Made by a program: the position numbers and the translations under genes. A stretch of DNA of 32,846 nucleotides from a bacterium. GTDB taxonomy: Bacteria; Vulcanimicrobiota; Vulcanimicrobiia; Vulcanimicrobiales; Vulcanimicrobiaceae. The stretch is taken from positions 1-32,846 of the forward strand of contig JAJYCL010000031.1 in assembly GCA_021778415.1 (NCBI GenBank), written 5' to 3'. Of the stretch, positions 25,679 through 32,846 are shown piece after piece (position 1 is the first letter of the stretch; each line of letters begins with the position of its first letter). The notes under the pieces are model-generated. The model did no database searches. It saw only the letters and a program-made list of their open reading frames with translations, and was not told where the DNA came from.

Positions 25679-25710
25679 GGCTCGATTTTGCGGCAACCAT
25701 CGTTAGGCGT

Positions 25711-25740
25711 TTGACACGGGAGGAGGCCGTACGGTAATGT
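25711..25740 (+). promoter_or_regulatory. rplU promoter
   Basis: Perfect TTGACA (25711-25716), 18-base spacer, TAATGT (25735-25740). Start would be about three bases before the rplU ATG, so the mRNA is probably leaderless. The -35 boxes of this and the divergent operon are 32 bases apart. Confidence 0.6.
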
Positions 25741-25749
25741 ACCGAGGTT

Positions 25750-26064
25750 ATGTACGCGATTATCCAGACGGGCGGCAAGCAATACCGCGTCGCCGAAGGC
25801 GATATTCTCCGATGCGATCTCATTCAGAGCGAAGTTGGCTCTGAAGTGACCTTTGACCATGTGATTCTCGCCGGCGAAGGCGAGAGCGTGAAGGTCGGCA
25901 CGCCGACCATTGCCGGCGCCTCCGTGAGTGGCACCGTCTTGGCGCAGAAGAAAGACAAGAAAATTCTCGTCTTCCGCTACAAGCCCAAGAAGCGCGTTCG
26001 CAAACTCAACGGCCACCGCCAACTCTTCGCTGAAGTCAAGATCACGAAGATTTCGCTCGCGTAA
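25750..26064 (+). CDS. rplU: 50S ribosomal protein L21
   Basis: 104 aa, standard length. MYAIIQTGGKQYRVAEGDI at the N-terminus and FRYKPKKRVRKLNGHRQ near the C-terminus are typical of bL21, which binds 23S rRNA. Followed after eight bases by prp, as in many Firmicutes and related groups, but rpmA (bL27), which usually completes this operon, is absent here. Confidence 0.97.
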   Translation: MYAIIQTGGKQYRVAEGDILRCDLIQSEVGSEVTFDHVILAGEGESVKVGTPTIAGASVSGTVLAQKKDKKILVFRYKPKKRVRKLNGHRQLFAEVKITKISLA

Positions 26065-26072
26065 GCAGCCCG

Positions 26073-26408
26073 ATGCTTCGCGTCACGTTCTATGAAGACA
26101 GCCGTTCGCGGCTGTCTTCTTTTTCCGCCGAGGGGCACGCATCGTTCGCCGATTATGGCAACGACGTCGTCTGCGCCGCAGCGTCGGCCATCCTTCAGGC
26201 TGCGCGCCTGGGCCTGGAAGCCTATGCCGGAGCCGAGCCCGAGGTCGCCCAAAGTTCCGGCCGCATGCGCATTTTCGTCGCCGAATCCCATCGCGACGGT
26301 GAAGGCGTGCAAGCGATTTTAACCACGGCTGCGCTCTCTATCGAGCAGATCGCACGCCAGTTTCCCGAAAACATCACCTGCGCGCGTAAATCCGAATCGA
26401 AACCATAG
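26073..26408 (+). CDS. prp: Ribosomal-processing cysteine protease Prp
   Basis: 111 aa. The family signature is clear: catalytic H22 in AEGHASFADYGNDVVCAAAS with C34 twelve residues later. Prp removes an N-terminal extension from ribosomal protein L27 in species that have one. It normally sits between rplU and rpmA. Here it follows rplU by eight bases, but no rpmA follows. Confidence 0.9.
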   Translation: MLRVTFYEDSRSRLSSFSAEGHASFADYGNDVVCAAASAILQAARLGLEAYAGAEPEVAQSSGRMRIFVAESHRDGEGVQAILTTAALSIEQIARQFPENITCARKSESKP

Positions 26409-26461
26409 GACGATTCGCGAGTACCTCGTACTACACACGACACAAATTTCGAGGAGGAAGC

Positions 26462-26689
26462 ATGTCCGATCAACCCTGGATGAAATCCAACGAAAATGCT
26501 CCGCAGGGCGATAACGATGGCGAAGTCGGCCGCGTCGTGGTGATTGGTTTGCTTGGCGGCCTGCTTTCGGCTGCCGGATACCTCATCTATAAGCGCCTGC
26601 CGGACGAGCAAAAAGAAAAGCTCCATGCACAAGTCCGCACGGCCGTCACCTCGCGCATCGCCGAGTTCCGCGAGAACTTTAACCTGTAA
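26462..26689 (+). CDS. Small single-pass membrane protein, unknown
   Basis: 75 aa. The strong GAGGAGGAAG just before the ATG supports expression. An acidic soluble N-terminus precedes one membrane helix (VVVIGLLGGLLSAAGYLIY, about residues 25-43), and the C-terminal part is charged and helical (DEQKEKLHAQVRTAV). No family recognised. It occupies the place expected for rpmA, 53 bases after prp. Confidence 0.75.
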   Translation: MSDQPWMKSNENAPQGDNDGEVGRVVVIGLLGGLLSAAGYLIYKRLPDEQKEKLHAQVRTAVTSRIAEFRENFNL

Positions 26690-26739
26690 GCTACGCTCCG
26701 AAACGTCGGAGATTCACGACACGCGGGATATCACACGCT

Positions 26740-27297
26740 ATGATACCGCGTGTCTTCTTTTTGTTGCCCATCGCGTTCGTCGCGGTGTTCGCACCGCTCG
26801 CCGCGCAAACACCCCCGTCGTTACCGCTCGTCTACGCGCGAGCGTTGCGAGCCTATAATCCGGCGCTATCCCGCACATCAGCAGATTCCTTAGCGCGCGC
26901 AACGCTTGCCGTGAGCGACGCCGAACATCTCGATGCTCGATTCCTCGTTGCTCTCGTTGCCACCGAATCCAGCTGGCATCCCTATGCACGTTCTCGAGCC
27001 GGAGCGCGCGGCCTAGGGCAGCTCATGCCGGAAACGGCCCGAGCTCTCGGCGTCGATCCGGATGATCCGCTGAGCAATCTTATGGGCGCGGCGACGCAGC
27101 TACGTCGATTGCTCGATACGTACGCGCACACGCCGATTCCACTACGCTACGAATTTGCGCTCGCAGCCTACAACGCAGGGAGCGGTGCGGTGCAAAAATA
27201 CGGGGGGATTCCGCCCTACCCCGAGACGCGCAGGTATGTCGCTACGGTAATGGCTCGCTGGGCGGCGTTATCGGGGACGACGTGGACTCGCTACTAA
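26740..27297 (+). CDS. Lytic transglycosylase (SLT domain)
   Basis: 185 aa. An N-terminal signal peptide (MIPRVFFLLPIAFVAVFAP to about AAQ) exports it. The catalytic Glu is E76 in VATESSWHPYA, followed by GARGLGQLMPETA and YEFALAAYNAGSGAVQKYGG, the three family 23-type SLT motifs; it cleaves peptidoglycan glycan strands with formation of the anhydro sugar. Close to MltC/Slt-C-type small enzymes. Its last 56 bases overlap the convergent tatA gene. Confidence 0.92.
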   Translation: MIPRVFFLLPIAFVAVFAPLAAQTPPSLPLVYARALRAYNPALSRTSADSLARATLAVSDAEHLDARFLVALVATESSWHPYARSRAGARGLGQLMPETARALGVDPDDPLSNLMGAATQLRRLLDTYAHTPIPLRYEFALAAYNAGSGAVQKYGGIPPYPETRRYVATVMARWAALSGTTWTRY

Positions 27298-27505
27298 CCG
27301 ACGTTATGGGCGCAACCGACGCTACCGGCGTAACCGGCTCATTATAATCGGCGGCGCGTTCCATCTCGGCCACGAATGATTGCGAGGTATTCCGCACATC
27401 GCGCATCACACGGCCGGCTCCGCGCATCAGCCCGGGCAAGCGCTCCGGGCCGAACAATAAGAGCGCAAGGACGCCGACGACGATAATATCCGGAGCGGAA
27501 AACAT
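27242..27505 (-). CDS. tatA: Twin-arginine translocase TatA/TatB-type subunit
   Basis: 87 aa from the ATG at 27505; an upstream frame to 27655 lacks family sequence. One membrane helix (DIIVVGVLALLLFGPERLP) then the amphipathic helix GLMRGAGRVMRDVRNT, the TatA/TatB pattern with the conserved FGPERLP hinge. A Ser/Thr/Pro-rich tail ends the protein. TatC is not in the window; TatA cannot be firmly separated from TatB by sequence alone. The 3' end overlaps the transglycosylase gene. Confidence 0.85.
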   Translation of the reverse strand: MFSAPDIIVVGVLALLLFGPERLPGLMRGAGRVMRDVRNTSQSFVAEMERAADYNEPVTPVASVAPITSVSSESTSSPITPPSEPLP

Positions 27506-27565
27506 GGTAGGTCGAATCTTCGGCAGGTGCTCCTTGCAGACCCGTGCAAGGGCTGGCATCCGCCC

Positions 27566-28036
27566 GTGAAGATCATTTACACGCGTGGCAATCGTGTCGA
27601 AACGCTCGCTTCGCTTGCCACCCTGCGCAAGATCCTCCACCGATTCGTCGCTCACCGAGTCTTCTACGAAGTCTCGTCACGCAATCGAACCGGACACGAG
27701 TTCTTTTCCGCAAAAGGGCTTTTCGTCGTGGGCTCCATCGACGTCAACAATCGCGAGCACTTGACGATCCACATTTTTGATGCGAAGCACAAAGCCAATT
27801 CCCTTGAAATTTTCAATCCGCAAACGATGCGCATTTATGACGAATCGCCCGGCAAAGGTTTTGCCGTCTCATTCGTAAGCGAAAATAACGGCATCGAAGC
27901 ACGTTGTTACATTCGCGATGAAGGGCCTGACGGCAGCGAACTTTCCGCACAGACGGCGCTCGAGAAAATCACTTTGCCGCAACTTTTCGAATATCTCGAA
28001 GGCATCACGACCGAAGTCATCAGCCCCAAACGCTAA
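27566..28036 (+). CDS. Hypothetical protein
   Basis: 156 aa from the GTG at 27566 (VKIIYTRGNRVETL); a GTG at 27527 would add 13 residues of poor quality. No membrane segments or signal peptide. The sequence alternates short basic helical and beta segments (LRKILHRFVAHRVFYEV, LFVVGSIDVNNREHLTIHIF, YIRDEGPDGSEL). No family was recognised. Weak ribosome binding site; divergent from tatA with about 60 bases between them. Converges with the Clp-N gene with a six-base gap. Confidence 0.65.
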   Translation: MKIIYTRGNRVETLASLATLRKILHRFVAHRVFYEVSSRNRTGHEFFSAKGLFVVGSIDVNNREHLTIHIFDAKHKANSLEIFNPQTMRIYDESPGKGFAVSFVSENNGIEARCYIRDEGPDGSELSAQTALEKITLPQLFEYLEGITTEVISPKR

Positions 28037-28042
28037 ATCGCC

Positions 28043-28537
28043 TTAGAGCTTGTAGATTGCGTCGGTTAACTTCCCCGGCTGAATTCGCAATGTGGCCAGC
28101 ACCGCGGGCGACTGCGTCGCTTCGGCGGCTAAACCGAACGCTAAATGCTTGGGCGCAAATGTTCCTTCGGCGCGCTGGGCCGCTTCCATGAATACCGCAT
28201 ACGCTTCGCGATTAAGCCACAAGGAGTGTTTACCATCCGGGCTCTTAAAGGCCAGCGTATCATAACGCGCGAGTGCGGCGGCTTCGCCCGGCAACAGTCC
28301 TTTCTCGGGCAAGCGCGTCATGCCGAGGCGAATCGTCGGTGGGACCGGTTGTTCTTCGAGTTTATCGCGATCGATGAGCTCGGCAATTGCCGGACCGATC
28401 GTCGCATCTTCTAACAATGCGAGGAGCAGCGAGCGCGGCGTCACCGCAGGCTCTTTCAGACGCAATGAATGAGCCACCGCAGAACGCATAACGGTGAGGA
28501 GGTCATCCGATATGAAAATCTGCTCGGCGTCGCTCAC
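28043..28537 (-). CDS. Stand-alone Clp N-terminal-domain protein
   Basis: 164 aa. VTPRSLLLALLEDATIGPAIAELI (about residues 33-56) and FAPKHLAFGLAAEATQSPAVLATL (127-150) resemble the two repeats of the Clp N-terminal domain, joined by a central segment; no AAA ATPase domain is present. Stand-alone Clp-N proteins can be adaptors or inhibitors of ClpC-type unfoldases (ClpC-associated), but the role here is unknown. The GTG start overlaps the TPR stop by GTGA. Confidence 0.75.
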   Translation of the reverse strand: MSDAEQIFISDDLLTVMRSAVAHSLRLKEPAVTPRSLLLALLEDATIGPAIAELIDRDKLEEQPVPPTIRLGMTRLPEKGLLPGEAAALARYDTLAFKSPDGKHSLWLNREAYAVFMEAAQRAEGTFAPKHLAFGLAAEATQSPAVLATLRIQPGKLTDAIYKL

Positions 28538-29019
28538 AGCGTTTTGCTTGGCCTTTTAAGCGGGCTCACCTCTAACCACCAGGCGCGTCGAAGCTCCCGA
28601 ACGGATTCGCGTAATCGCCCCATCCGGCGATAGGCGACACCGAGATGGTGGTGGGCCGAGGCAAATTGATCGTCGATACGCAGAGCACGTTCGTAAAGCG
28701 CCACGGCAGCGTCAAGGTCGCCGGCTTCGAGTTCGAGATTGCCGAGGTTTGTTAGCGCGGCAACGCTTTGCTCGTTCTGCGTGAGCGCTTCGAGAAAATC
28801 ACGACGCGCGGCCTGAGGATCACCGGCACGGGCGGCGCATACGCCGCGCCGATTCCACAGATGGGAACGCAGTGCGGACGAGAGATCGCTGCGTTCGAGT
28901 TCTTTAGCAAAGGCCGCGCGCGCGGCCTCAAACTGACCCTGCGCGAGCAATTTTTCAGCTCCGATGGCAAGATCGCCCTGAGGTGCAGCGGTTGTCCGGC
29001 GTAAAAAGTTGAAGAGCAC
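28534..29019 (-). CDS. TPR-repeat protein
   Basis: 161 aa. About three tetratricopeptide repeats: AEKLLAQGQFEAARAAFAKEL, SVAALTNLGNLELEAGDLDAAVALYERALRID, and FASAHHHLGVAYRRMGRLRESVREL. They form a protein-binding solenoid; partner unknown. No signal peptide. GTG start with a weak ribosome binding site, six bases from trmD on the opposite strand. Probably co-translated with the Clp-N protein. Confidence 0.85.
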   Translation of the reverse strand: MLFNFLRRTTAAPQGDLAIGAEKLLAQGQFEAARAAFAKELERSDLSSALRSHLWNRRGVCAARAGDPQAARRDFLEALTQNEQSVAALTNLGNLELEAGDLDAAVALYERALRIDDQFASAHHHLGVAYRRMGRLRESVRELRRAWWLEVSPLKRPSKTL

Positions 29020-29025
29020 CCCGTT

Positions 29026-29703
29026 ATGTTCACGGTCGATGTCCTTACGCTCTTCCCCGAAATGTTCGCGCCTTTTGTCGGACTCTCAATTCTCGGCCGC
29101 GCCGTCGAGTCGGGGATCGTGCAGATTCGCTATCACCACATCGTCGATGCCCTCGACGGTAATGATCGCGCCGACGATACGCCCTTCGGCGGCGGCCCCG
29201 GACTGGTGCTACGTATCGAACCGCTGGCCCGAATCTTGGACGGCCTCCTCGCCGAGCCGGATCGCGGCGAGACGGCGATCGTCCTGATGTCGCCCGGAGG
29301 CTCGCCGTTTACGCAAGCCACGGCGCGACGCTATGCCAGCCTCGATCGGCTTATTCTCATTTGCGGCCACTACGAGGGCATCGACGACCGTCTGAGCGCG
29401 CTCTATCCCGTCGAAGAGCTTTCGCTGGGAGATTTCGTCCTCACCGGCGGCGAGATTCCAGCCCTCGCCGTGATGGATGCGACAGTTCGTCTGCTCGACG
29501 GAGCAATTCGCCCCGAATCGGCCGCACATGAATCCTTCGGCCCGGACGGCGGGTTGGATTATCCGGTCTTCACGCGACCACCGCAGTTCCGCGGCGTCGA
29601 TGTGCCGGACGTCTTGCTCAGCGGCGACCACGCAAAAATCGCCGCCTGGCGCCGAGAAGAATCCCGCCGCCGCACCATCGCCCGCAAACAACGTGACGAC
29701 TAG
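29026..29703 (+). CDS. trmD: tRNA (guanine37-N1)-methyltransferase
   Basis: 225 aa, slightly short for TrmD. SPOUT trefoil-knot enzyme that methylates G37 of tRNAs ending in G36 to prevent frameshifting. Visible: MFTVDVLTLFPEMF, TPFGGGPGLVLR, CGHYEGIDDRL, SLGDFVLTGGEIPALAVMDA and PVFTRPPQFRG. The catalytic Asp (D169 in E. coli and Haemophilus) aligns with E169 in AHESFG, a conservative change. It stands alone here, away from the usual rpsP-rimM-rplS cluster. Confidence 0.95.
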   Translation: MFTVDVLTLFPEMFAPFVGLSILGRAVESGIVQIRYHHIVDALDGNDRADDTPFGGGPGLVLRIEPLARILDGLLAEPDRGETAIVLMSPGGSPFTQATARRYASLDRLILICGHYEGIDDRLSALYPVEELSLGDFVLTGGEIPALAVMDATVRLLDGAIRPESAAHESFGPDGGLDYPVFTRPPQFRGVDVPDVLLSGDHAKIAAWRREESRRRTIARKQRDD

Positions 29704-29745
29704 CGCTAGCAGGACCAAGCCCCCCCCTAGAAAGCAAGCGCACGA

Positions 29746-29766
29746 CGGAAGAGCCGCCTTTTTTTT
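29746..29766 (+). terminator. Weak hairpin plus T tract after trmD
   Basis: CGG-AAGAG-CCG, a short stem, followed by CC and a run of eight T. The T tract is good but the stem is short, so termination may be partial. Confidence 0.35.
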
Positions 29767-29788
29767 GTTTTTCTACTAGGAGTCCATT

Positions 29789-30925
29789 GTGAATTTTCAA
29801 CCCTTACGAGCGACGCTCGTTTTTCTGTTTGCCGCAAGCCTTGCAGCGTGCAGCGGCGGCGCCGGATTGACGCCCAGCGTTCCGAGTACCATGCAGCCAG
29901 CAACGGCCCATATTATTGCTGCAGGGACGTGTCACCAAACCAAAATGACAGCAGGCCGGACTGCGATGGATATAAACTGTACCGATTGCTCCGCGGCGAA
30001 CCCCTGCCCTCCAGGATGTTCTCCGGGTGACACCGTTTGTGCCATTAATCCGCAGCCTCCGACCGGATGCGCCGGAATGGGCCTTCCAGCCGGATGCATG
30101 ACTCCACCAGGCGGCGGCTGTCTCGCTGGCGATCCGAATTGCGGCGGAACACCGTGTCATCCGATCTCATCGTGCATCTCCAAACCCGATCCGCTCTCTT
30201 GCGCACGGCCAAGCAGTGGAGGCGCGCTCACAATCGATGCCAAGGGAAATACAGTGAACTCACTGCTTGATGGAAGTCCGCCTTTGCAAGCGTTATTAGC
30301 TTCGTTGCATAACTTGGGCATTAACGTGACTGTTCAACTCGCGCAGCTTTCGGGCAATATCGTCGGAGAAGCCCAAATGACCAGCGCCAGTAGTGGGGTT
30401 CTCTTTTTTGATCCTTCCAAACTGCCTACGGCGGAAGCCGACGGACAAGATCCCGCACAACTCGTGTATCATGAAGCCGATCATTTATACTACTGGTCTC
30501 TTCCCGGATTTCTCACCGGAATGCCAAATAGCGCAACCTTTACGATTACCGGAACCACTTACGTCTATAATACCGCGAATTTAAGGACAAACACAGCCAA
30601 CGTAATGACGATCTCGCCCGGCGAACAGGGATGGGAGCATATGCTCATCGATACTGATATCAAGAATGCATTTGGTACCGACACGACAAGTGCGGCTAGT
30701 TCGGGGCTTACGGCGGCAACGAATGCGCCGAGCCCGGCTAATCTTGCCTCGACGCTAATAGCTATCCAGAACAAAAAAAGTGTATCGTCTAGGGCAATTA
30801 CGCAACCCAAGGTAAGTACTACATGCGTGGGCAAGAACGGGAGTCCATCGTCTCAAACGTCGATGTCAGTCGTAATCGAAAATGGCATCACCTATATCGA
30901 TCCCGGCTTCTCAGAGACGTATTGA
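29789..30925 (+). CDS. Cys-rich lipoprotein with HExxH motif
   Basis: 378 aa. GTG start with AGGAG six bases upstream. Signal peptide ends in SLAAC with lipidated C21. Residues about 47-140 are rich in Cys, Pro and Gly (CTDCSAANPCPPGCSPGD, GGCLAGDPNCGG), suggesting a disulfide-knotted surface domain. Residues 228-232 read HEADH in LVYHEADHLYYW, fitting a zinc metallopeptidase HExxH, although the Asp is unusual for that motif. GEQGWEHMLIDTDI downstream could supply a third ligand. No known family was recognised. Four bases precede the next secreted protein gene, suggesting co-transcription. Confidence 0.7.
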   Translation: MNFQPLRATLVFLFAASLAACSGGAGLTPSVPSTMQPATAHIIAAGTCHQTKMTAGRTAMDINCTDCSAANPCPPGCSPGDTVCAINPQPPTGCAGMGLPAGCMTPPGGGCLAGDPNCGGTPCHPISSCISKPDPLSCARPSSGGALTIDAKGNTVNSLLDGSPPLQALLASLHNLGINVTVQLAQLSGNIVGEAQMTSASSGVLFFDPSKLPTAEADGQDPAQLVYHEADHLYYWSLPGFLTGMPNSATFTITGTTYVYNTANLRTNTANVMTISPGEQGWEHMLIDTDIKNAFGTDTTSAASSGLTAATNAPSPANLASTLIAIQNKKSVSSRAITQPKVSTTCVGKNGSPSSQTSMSVVIENGITYIDPGFSETY

Positions 30926-30928
30926 TTC

Positions 30929-31456
30929 ATGCGGAAAAGTAGCCTACCTACTTTTATGTCCAGAGCTATTATCGGCGTAATCTTTGTTGCGATTTCACTC
31001 CAAAGTGCCCACGTTTCTGCTTCGCCGATGCAAGCTAAACCAACAAATCAAGCTTTAACTGCCCCGGCGGTCACGGTAAACACACATGCGCGCGAGTATC
31101 TTTGGCTAGTGCCCGAACGTCCTCACGACGCCCGGCGCATCCGCCTCATAACTGGGATCTTTCAATCATATACGCTTATCAAGATTAATTCATTTCCTTG
31201 GGAGATGACGATATCAATTCAAGACCCAAAAACAAAAATAAAGCGCGATTTTAATCTCGCATTCAATACCACATTAAATGGGGTACCGCTAAAATGCGAA
31301 CGCGATACCATAATTCAAGAAAAGTCATTTTGCGGAGTTCTGCCACGCGACATCATTCCCGGGAAAACCATTATTGCGCTCCTTTATTGGGATAAGGCAT
31401 TTGACGACTTCCCATTACTTCGCGGTACCGATACAATGATAACCGTGACGCACTAG
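30929..31456 (+). CDS. Small secreted protein, unknown
   Basis: 175 aa. A likely signal peptide (FMSRAIIGVIFVAISLQ to about SAS, near residue 31) targets it outward; an internal Met at residue 10 (30956) is an alternative start. The mature part is beta-rich (IRLITGIFQSYTLIKINSFPWEMTISI) with two cysteines, C118 (LKCERD) and C128 (FCGVLP), that may bridge. No family recognised. It follows the Cys-rich lipoprotein without its own ribosome binding site, so translation may be coupled. Base composition is more AT-rich than the housekeeping genes. Confidence 0.65.
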   Translation: MRKSSLPTFMSRAIIGVIFVAISLQSAHVSASPMQAKPTNQALTAPAVTVNTHAREYLWLVPERPHDARRIRLITGIFQSYTLIKINSFPWEMTISIQDPKTKIKRDFNLAFNTTLNGVPLKCERDTIIQEKSFCGVLPRDIIPGKTIIALLYWDKAFDDFPLLRGTDTMITVTH

Positions 31457-31462
31457 GATCGG

Positions 31463-31504
31463 AATTCACGAAGGTGTTCGATGGCAAGCGCACCTTCGTG
31501 AATT
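31463..31504. terminator. Long perfect inverted repeat, likely terminator
   Basis: AATTCACGAAGGTG pairs perfectly with CACCTTCGTGAATT, 14 bp, around a 14-base loop, seven bases after the secreted-protein stop. It is very stable but lacks a T tract, so it may instead be a repeat or protein-binding site. Confidence 0.55.
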
Positions 31505-32034
31505 TCACAGAAGAGAGATTTTAACACAAACCGCTTTTTAAAACGCTTTTGAAATTGCCTTATTCAATCTCCATCCGAGCAAGATTTTCGGGCAGTGCAA
31601 TACCGCTTTTTCGCTCGACTACGAAACAAAAATAGACGTCGACAGCCATTCAAATTACGCCTGCGTCACGTACATGAAGAATCCCAGGTGATTTTCCCGC
31701 TGACTACCAGACGCCAAGCCGACCGAACGACGCGCAACAAATAAATCTCACAGTTGGCGTTTTTGAGAAATATGCGTTTCACATCTTAACTGGCTGTCCC
31801 AAAATAAATTTGAAGTTTTGAGGATAGATACTTGATTTATCTACACATCATTCCGTAGTCGTCGATTCACCATTTCACAAACATGCCCTAAAATGCCAGC
31901 GTAAAAAACAGCCTCGGACGATCATCACTGCCATTGCCTTCCTATATCCAACGATGAGCGTGCCTTCGCTACCCCCAAGACGTAAAATGACAACACCAGG
32001 GATGTCGACTTGCTAAAGACAACTGAATAACTAA
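31505..32034. other. AT-rich gene-free stretch
   Basis: About 530 bases without a convincing reading frame, ribosome binding site or RNA gene. Composition is visibly AT-richer than the surroundings. GGCTGTCCCAAAATAAATTT near 31792-31812 looks like the terminal sequence of some insertion elements, but no partner end or transposase is present, so this is at most a scar. Confidence 0.6.
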
Positions 32035-32622
32035 ATGATTGCACCGGAAGTCGAACGCAACGGCATTCGCATTGAGCCGCTTGCGGCGAAGCATTTGCCT
32101 GATCTTATCGAGCACTGCAATGACCCGGCGCTTTGGGAATTCACGTTTCAGCCCAACCCGTTCGTTTCTGCATTGTCGGCGCAGCAATGGTTGGATGAGG
32201 CATTGCGTGATTCGGCATCCGTGCCACTTGCAATTGTCGATGTCTCATCAGGATGCGCAATCGGATCAACGCGCTATCTCGATATTCAAACCGAACATCG
32301 CAAACTTGAAATCGGCTGGACGTTTCTCGCTAAACCGTATTGGCGAACGCATGTGAACCGCACGGTCAAACTACTGCTTCTCGAATACGCCTTCGAATCT
32401 TGGAACGCCGTGCGCATACAATTCAAAGCCAATTCGTCGAATCAACGCTCACTTGACGCGCTGCAAGCGCTTGGTGCAACACAAGAGGGCACGCTACGTC
32501 GCTTTCGCATTCGTGCGCGCGACGGTGCCTACAATGACGTCACGTTTTTTAGCATCCTAGAAAATGAATGGCCGCTCATAAAAGCCCAGCTCCAGAACCG
32601 GAATAAAGCGAGCGATGCGTAA
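32035..32622 (+). CDS. GNAT acetyltransferase, RimJ/RimL-like
   Basis: 195 aa. Begins IRIEPLAAKHLPDLIEHC and continues with GCAIGSTRYLDI, KLEIGWTFLAKPYWRTHVN, VRIQFKANSSNQRSLDALQALGATQEGTLRRF, a RimJ/RimL-type N-acetyltransferase pattern (PF13302-like). It may acetylate a protein N-terminus or a small amine. No ribosome binding site is evident before the ATG (ACTAA-ATG), so initiation may be leaderless. It belongs to the accessory right end of the window. Confidence 0.85.
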   Translation: MIAPEVERNGIRIEPLAAKHLPDLIEHCNDPALWEFTFQPNPFVSALSAQQWLDEALRDSASVPLAIVDVSSGCAIGSTRYLDIQTEHRKLEIGWTFLAKPYWRTHVNRTVKLLLLEYAFESWNAVRIQFKANSSNQRSLDALQALGATQEGTLRRFRIRARDGAYNDVTFFSILENEWPLIKAQLQNRNKASDA

Positions 32623-32681
32623 CATACAATTTCCTTGAACATGTCTTTACGACGTGAATCAAGGGGCAAGGAGTCGACGGC

Positions 32682-32846
32682 ATGGTCTATCTCGTCAGCC
32701 CGTCTAACCGCGCAACTCCGTTCGAGGCCCAAGTATATCAGAGCATCGCGAAGACGCTAGTTGCAACTTCGCCGGCGTTGTTTCGAGTCAGCATCCCATT
32801 GCAAGCATGTGATTCGCCATCCCCGACCGTTAGGGCGCAGGACCGA
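32682..32846 (+). CDS. Partial unknown gene, truncated by window edge
   Basis: 55 codons open to the end of the window, starting at an ATG with a good AAGGAG eight bases upstream. The N-terminus reads MVYLVSPSNRATPFEAQVYQ. No family recognised, and the end is missing. Confidence 0.5.
   Translation, partial: MVYLVSPSNRATPFEAQVYQSIAKTLVATSPALFRVSIPLQACDSPSPTVRAQDR

Noticed and set aside
26734-26745. TATGAT as a -10 box near 26738
   Set aside because: It overlaps the transglycosylase ATG itself.
31792-31812. Intact insertion sequence
   Set aside because: Only one end-like sequence is seen; no transposase frame or second inverted end.

Overview
The window looks like a stretch of chromosome from a free-living bacterium. 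It is dense in housekeeping genes, moderately GC-rich (by eye), and full of 4-nt start/stop overlaps. The two-subunit glycine decarboxylase (gcvPA/gcvPB), ScpA/ScpB, a short pro-enzyme AdoMet decarboxylase, TatA-type translocase, two lipobox lipoproteins and many palindromic repeats of the CTTCGAGACGC...TCCTCAG type suggest a diderm from a little-cultivated lineage. Candidatus Eremiobacterota or a relative is my guess; this is a weak inference and no marker here proves it. No rRNA, tRNA, CRISPR array, prophage or intact insertion sequence was seen.

Layout. 1-299: palindromic repeats. 312-884: ubiX (minus). 947-4805: coupled plus-strand genes for a RecB-type nuclease with a probable Fe-S cluster, a UvrD/AddB-like helicase and a GNAT acetyltransferase. 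4770-9249: a six-gene minus-strand chain (NUDIX, scpA, scpB, methyltransferase, nfo, dinB) in which every junction is a 4-nt overlap. 9374-14170: glycine cleavage operon (PaaI-type thioesterase, gcvT, gcvH, gcvPA, gcvPB). 14300-17553: a glycine-rich lipoprotein, a dienoyl-CoA-reductase-type SDR, speE, a DUF1304 membrane protein and speD. speD has a good promoter and a leader of about 185 nt full of hairpins. 17858-19598: sufB and a Rieske ferredoxin, without sufC/D/S.

19655-19782 holds a second copy of the composite repeat, followed by a penicillin-acylase-family Ntn hydrolase (19917-22187). 22176-25605 is a minus-strand operon: membrane protein, winged-helix regulator, ABC ATPase, ABC-2 permease and a secreted alpha/beta hydrolase. 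It has a near-consensus promoter and an inverted repeat at the predicted start point. 25750-26689 is rplU, prp and a small membrane protein where rpmA would be expected. 26740-29703 has a lytic transglycosylase, tatA, an unknown gene, a Clp-N-domain protein, a TPR protein and a stand-alone trmD. 29789-32846 is more accessory: a Cys-rich lipoprotein with an HExxH motif, a small secreted protein, a gene-free AT-rich stretch, a RimJ-type acetyltransferase and a partial gene running off the edge.

The genes form several functional groups: DNA repair and chromosome segregation, one-carbon metabolism, spermidine synthesis (speD product feeds speE), Fe-S biogenesis, and translation factors. The best candidates for something undescribed are the speD leader RNA, the repeat family whose hairpin stem changes on both arms, and the separately encoded nuclease/helicase pair. 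I see no clear new multi-gene defence or mobile system.
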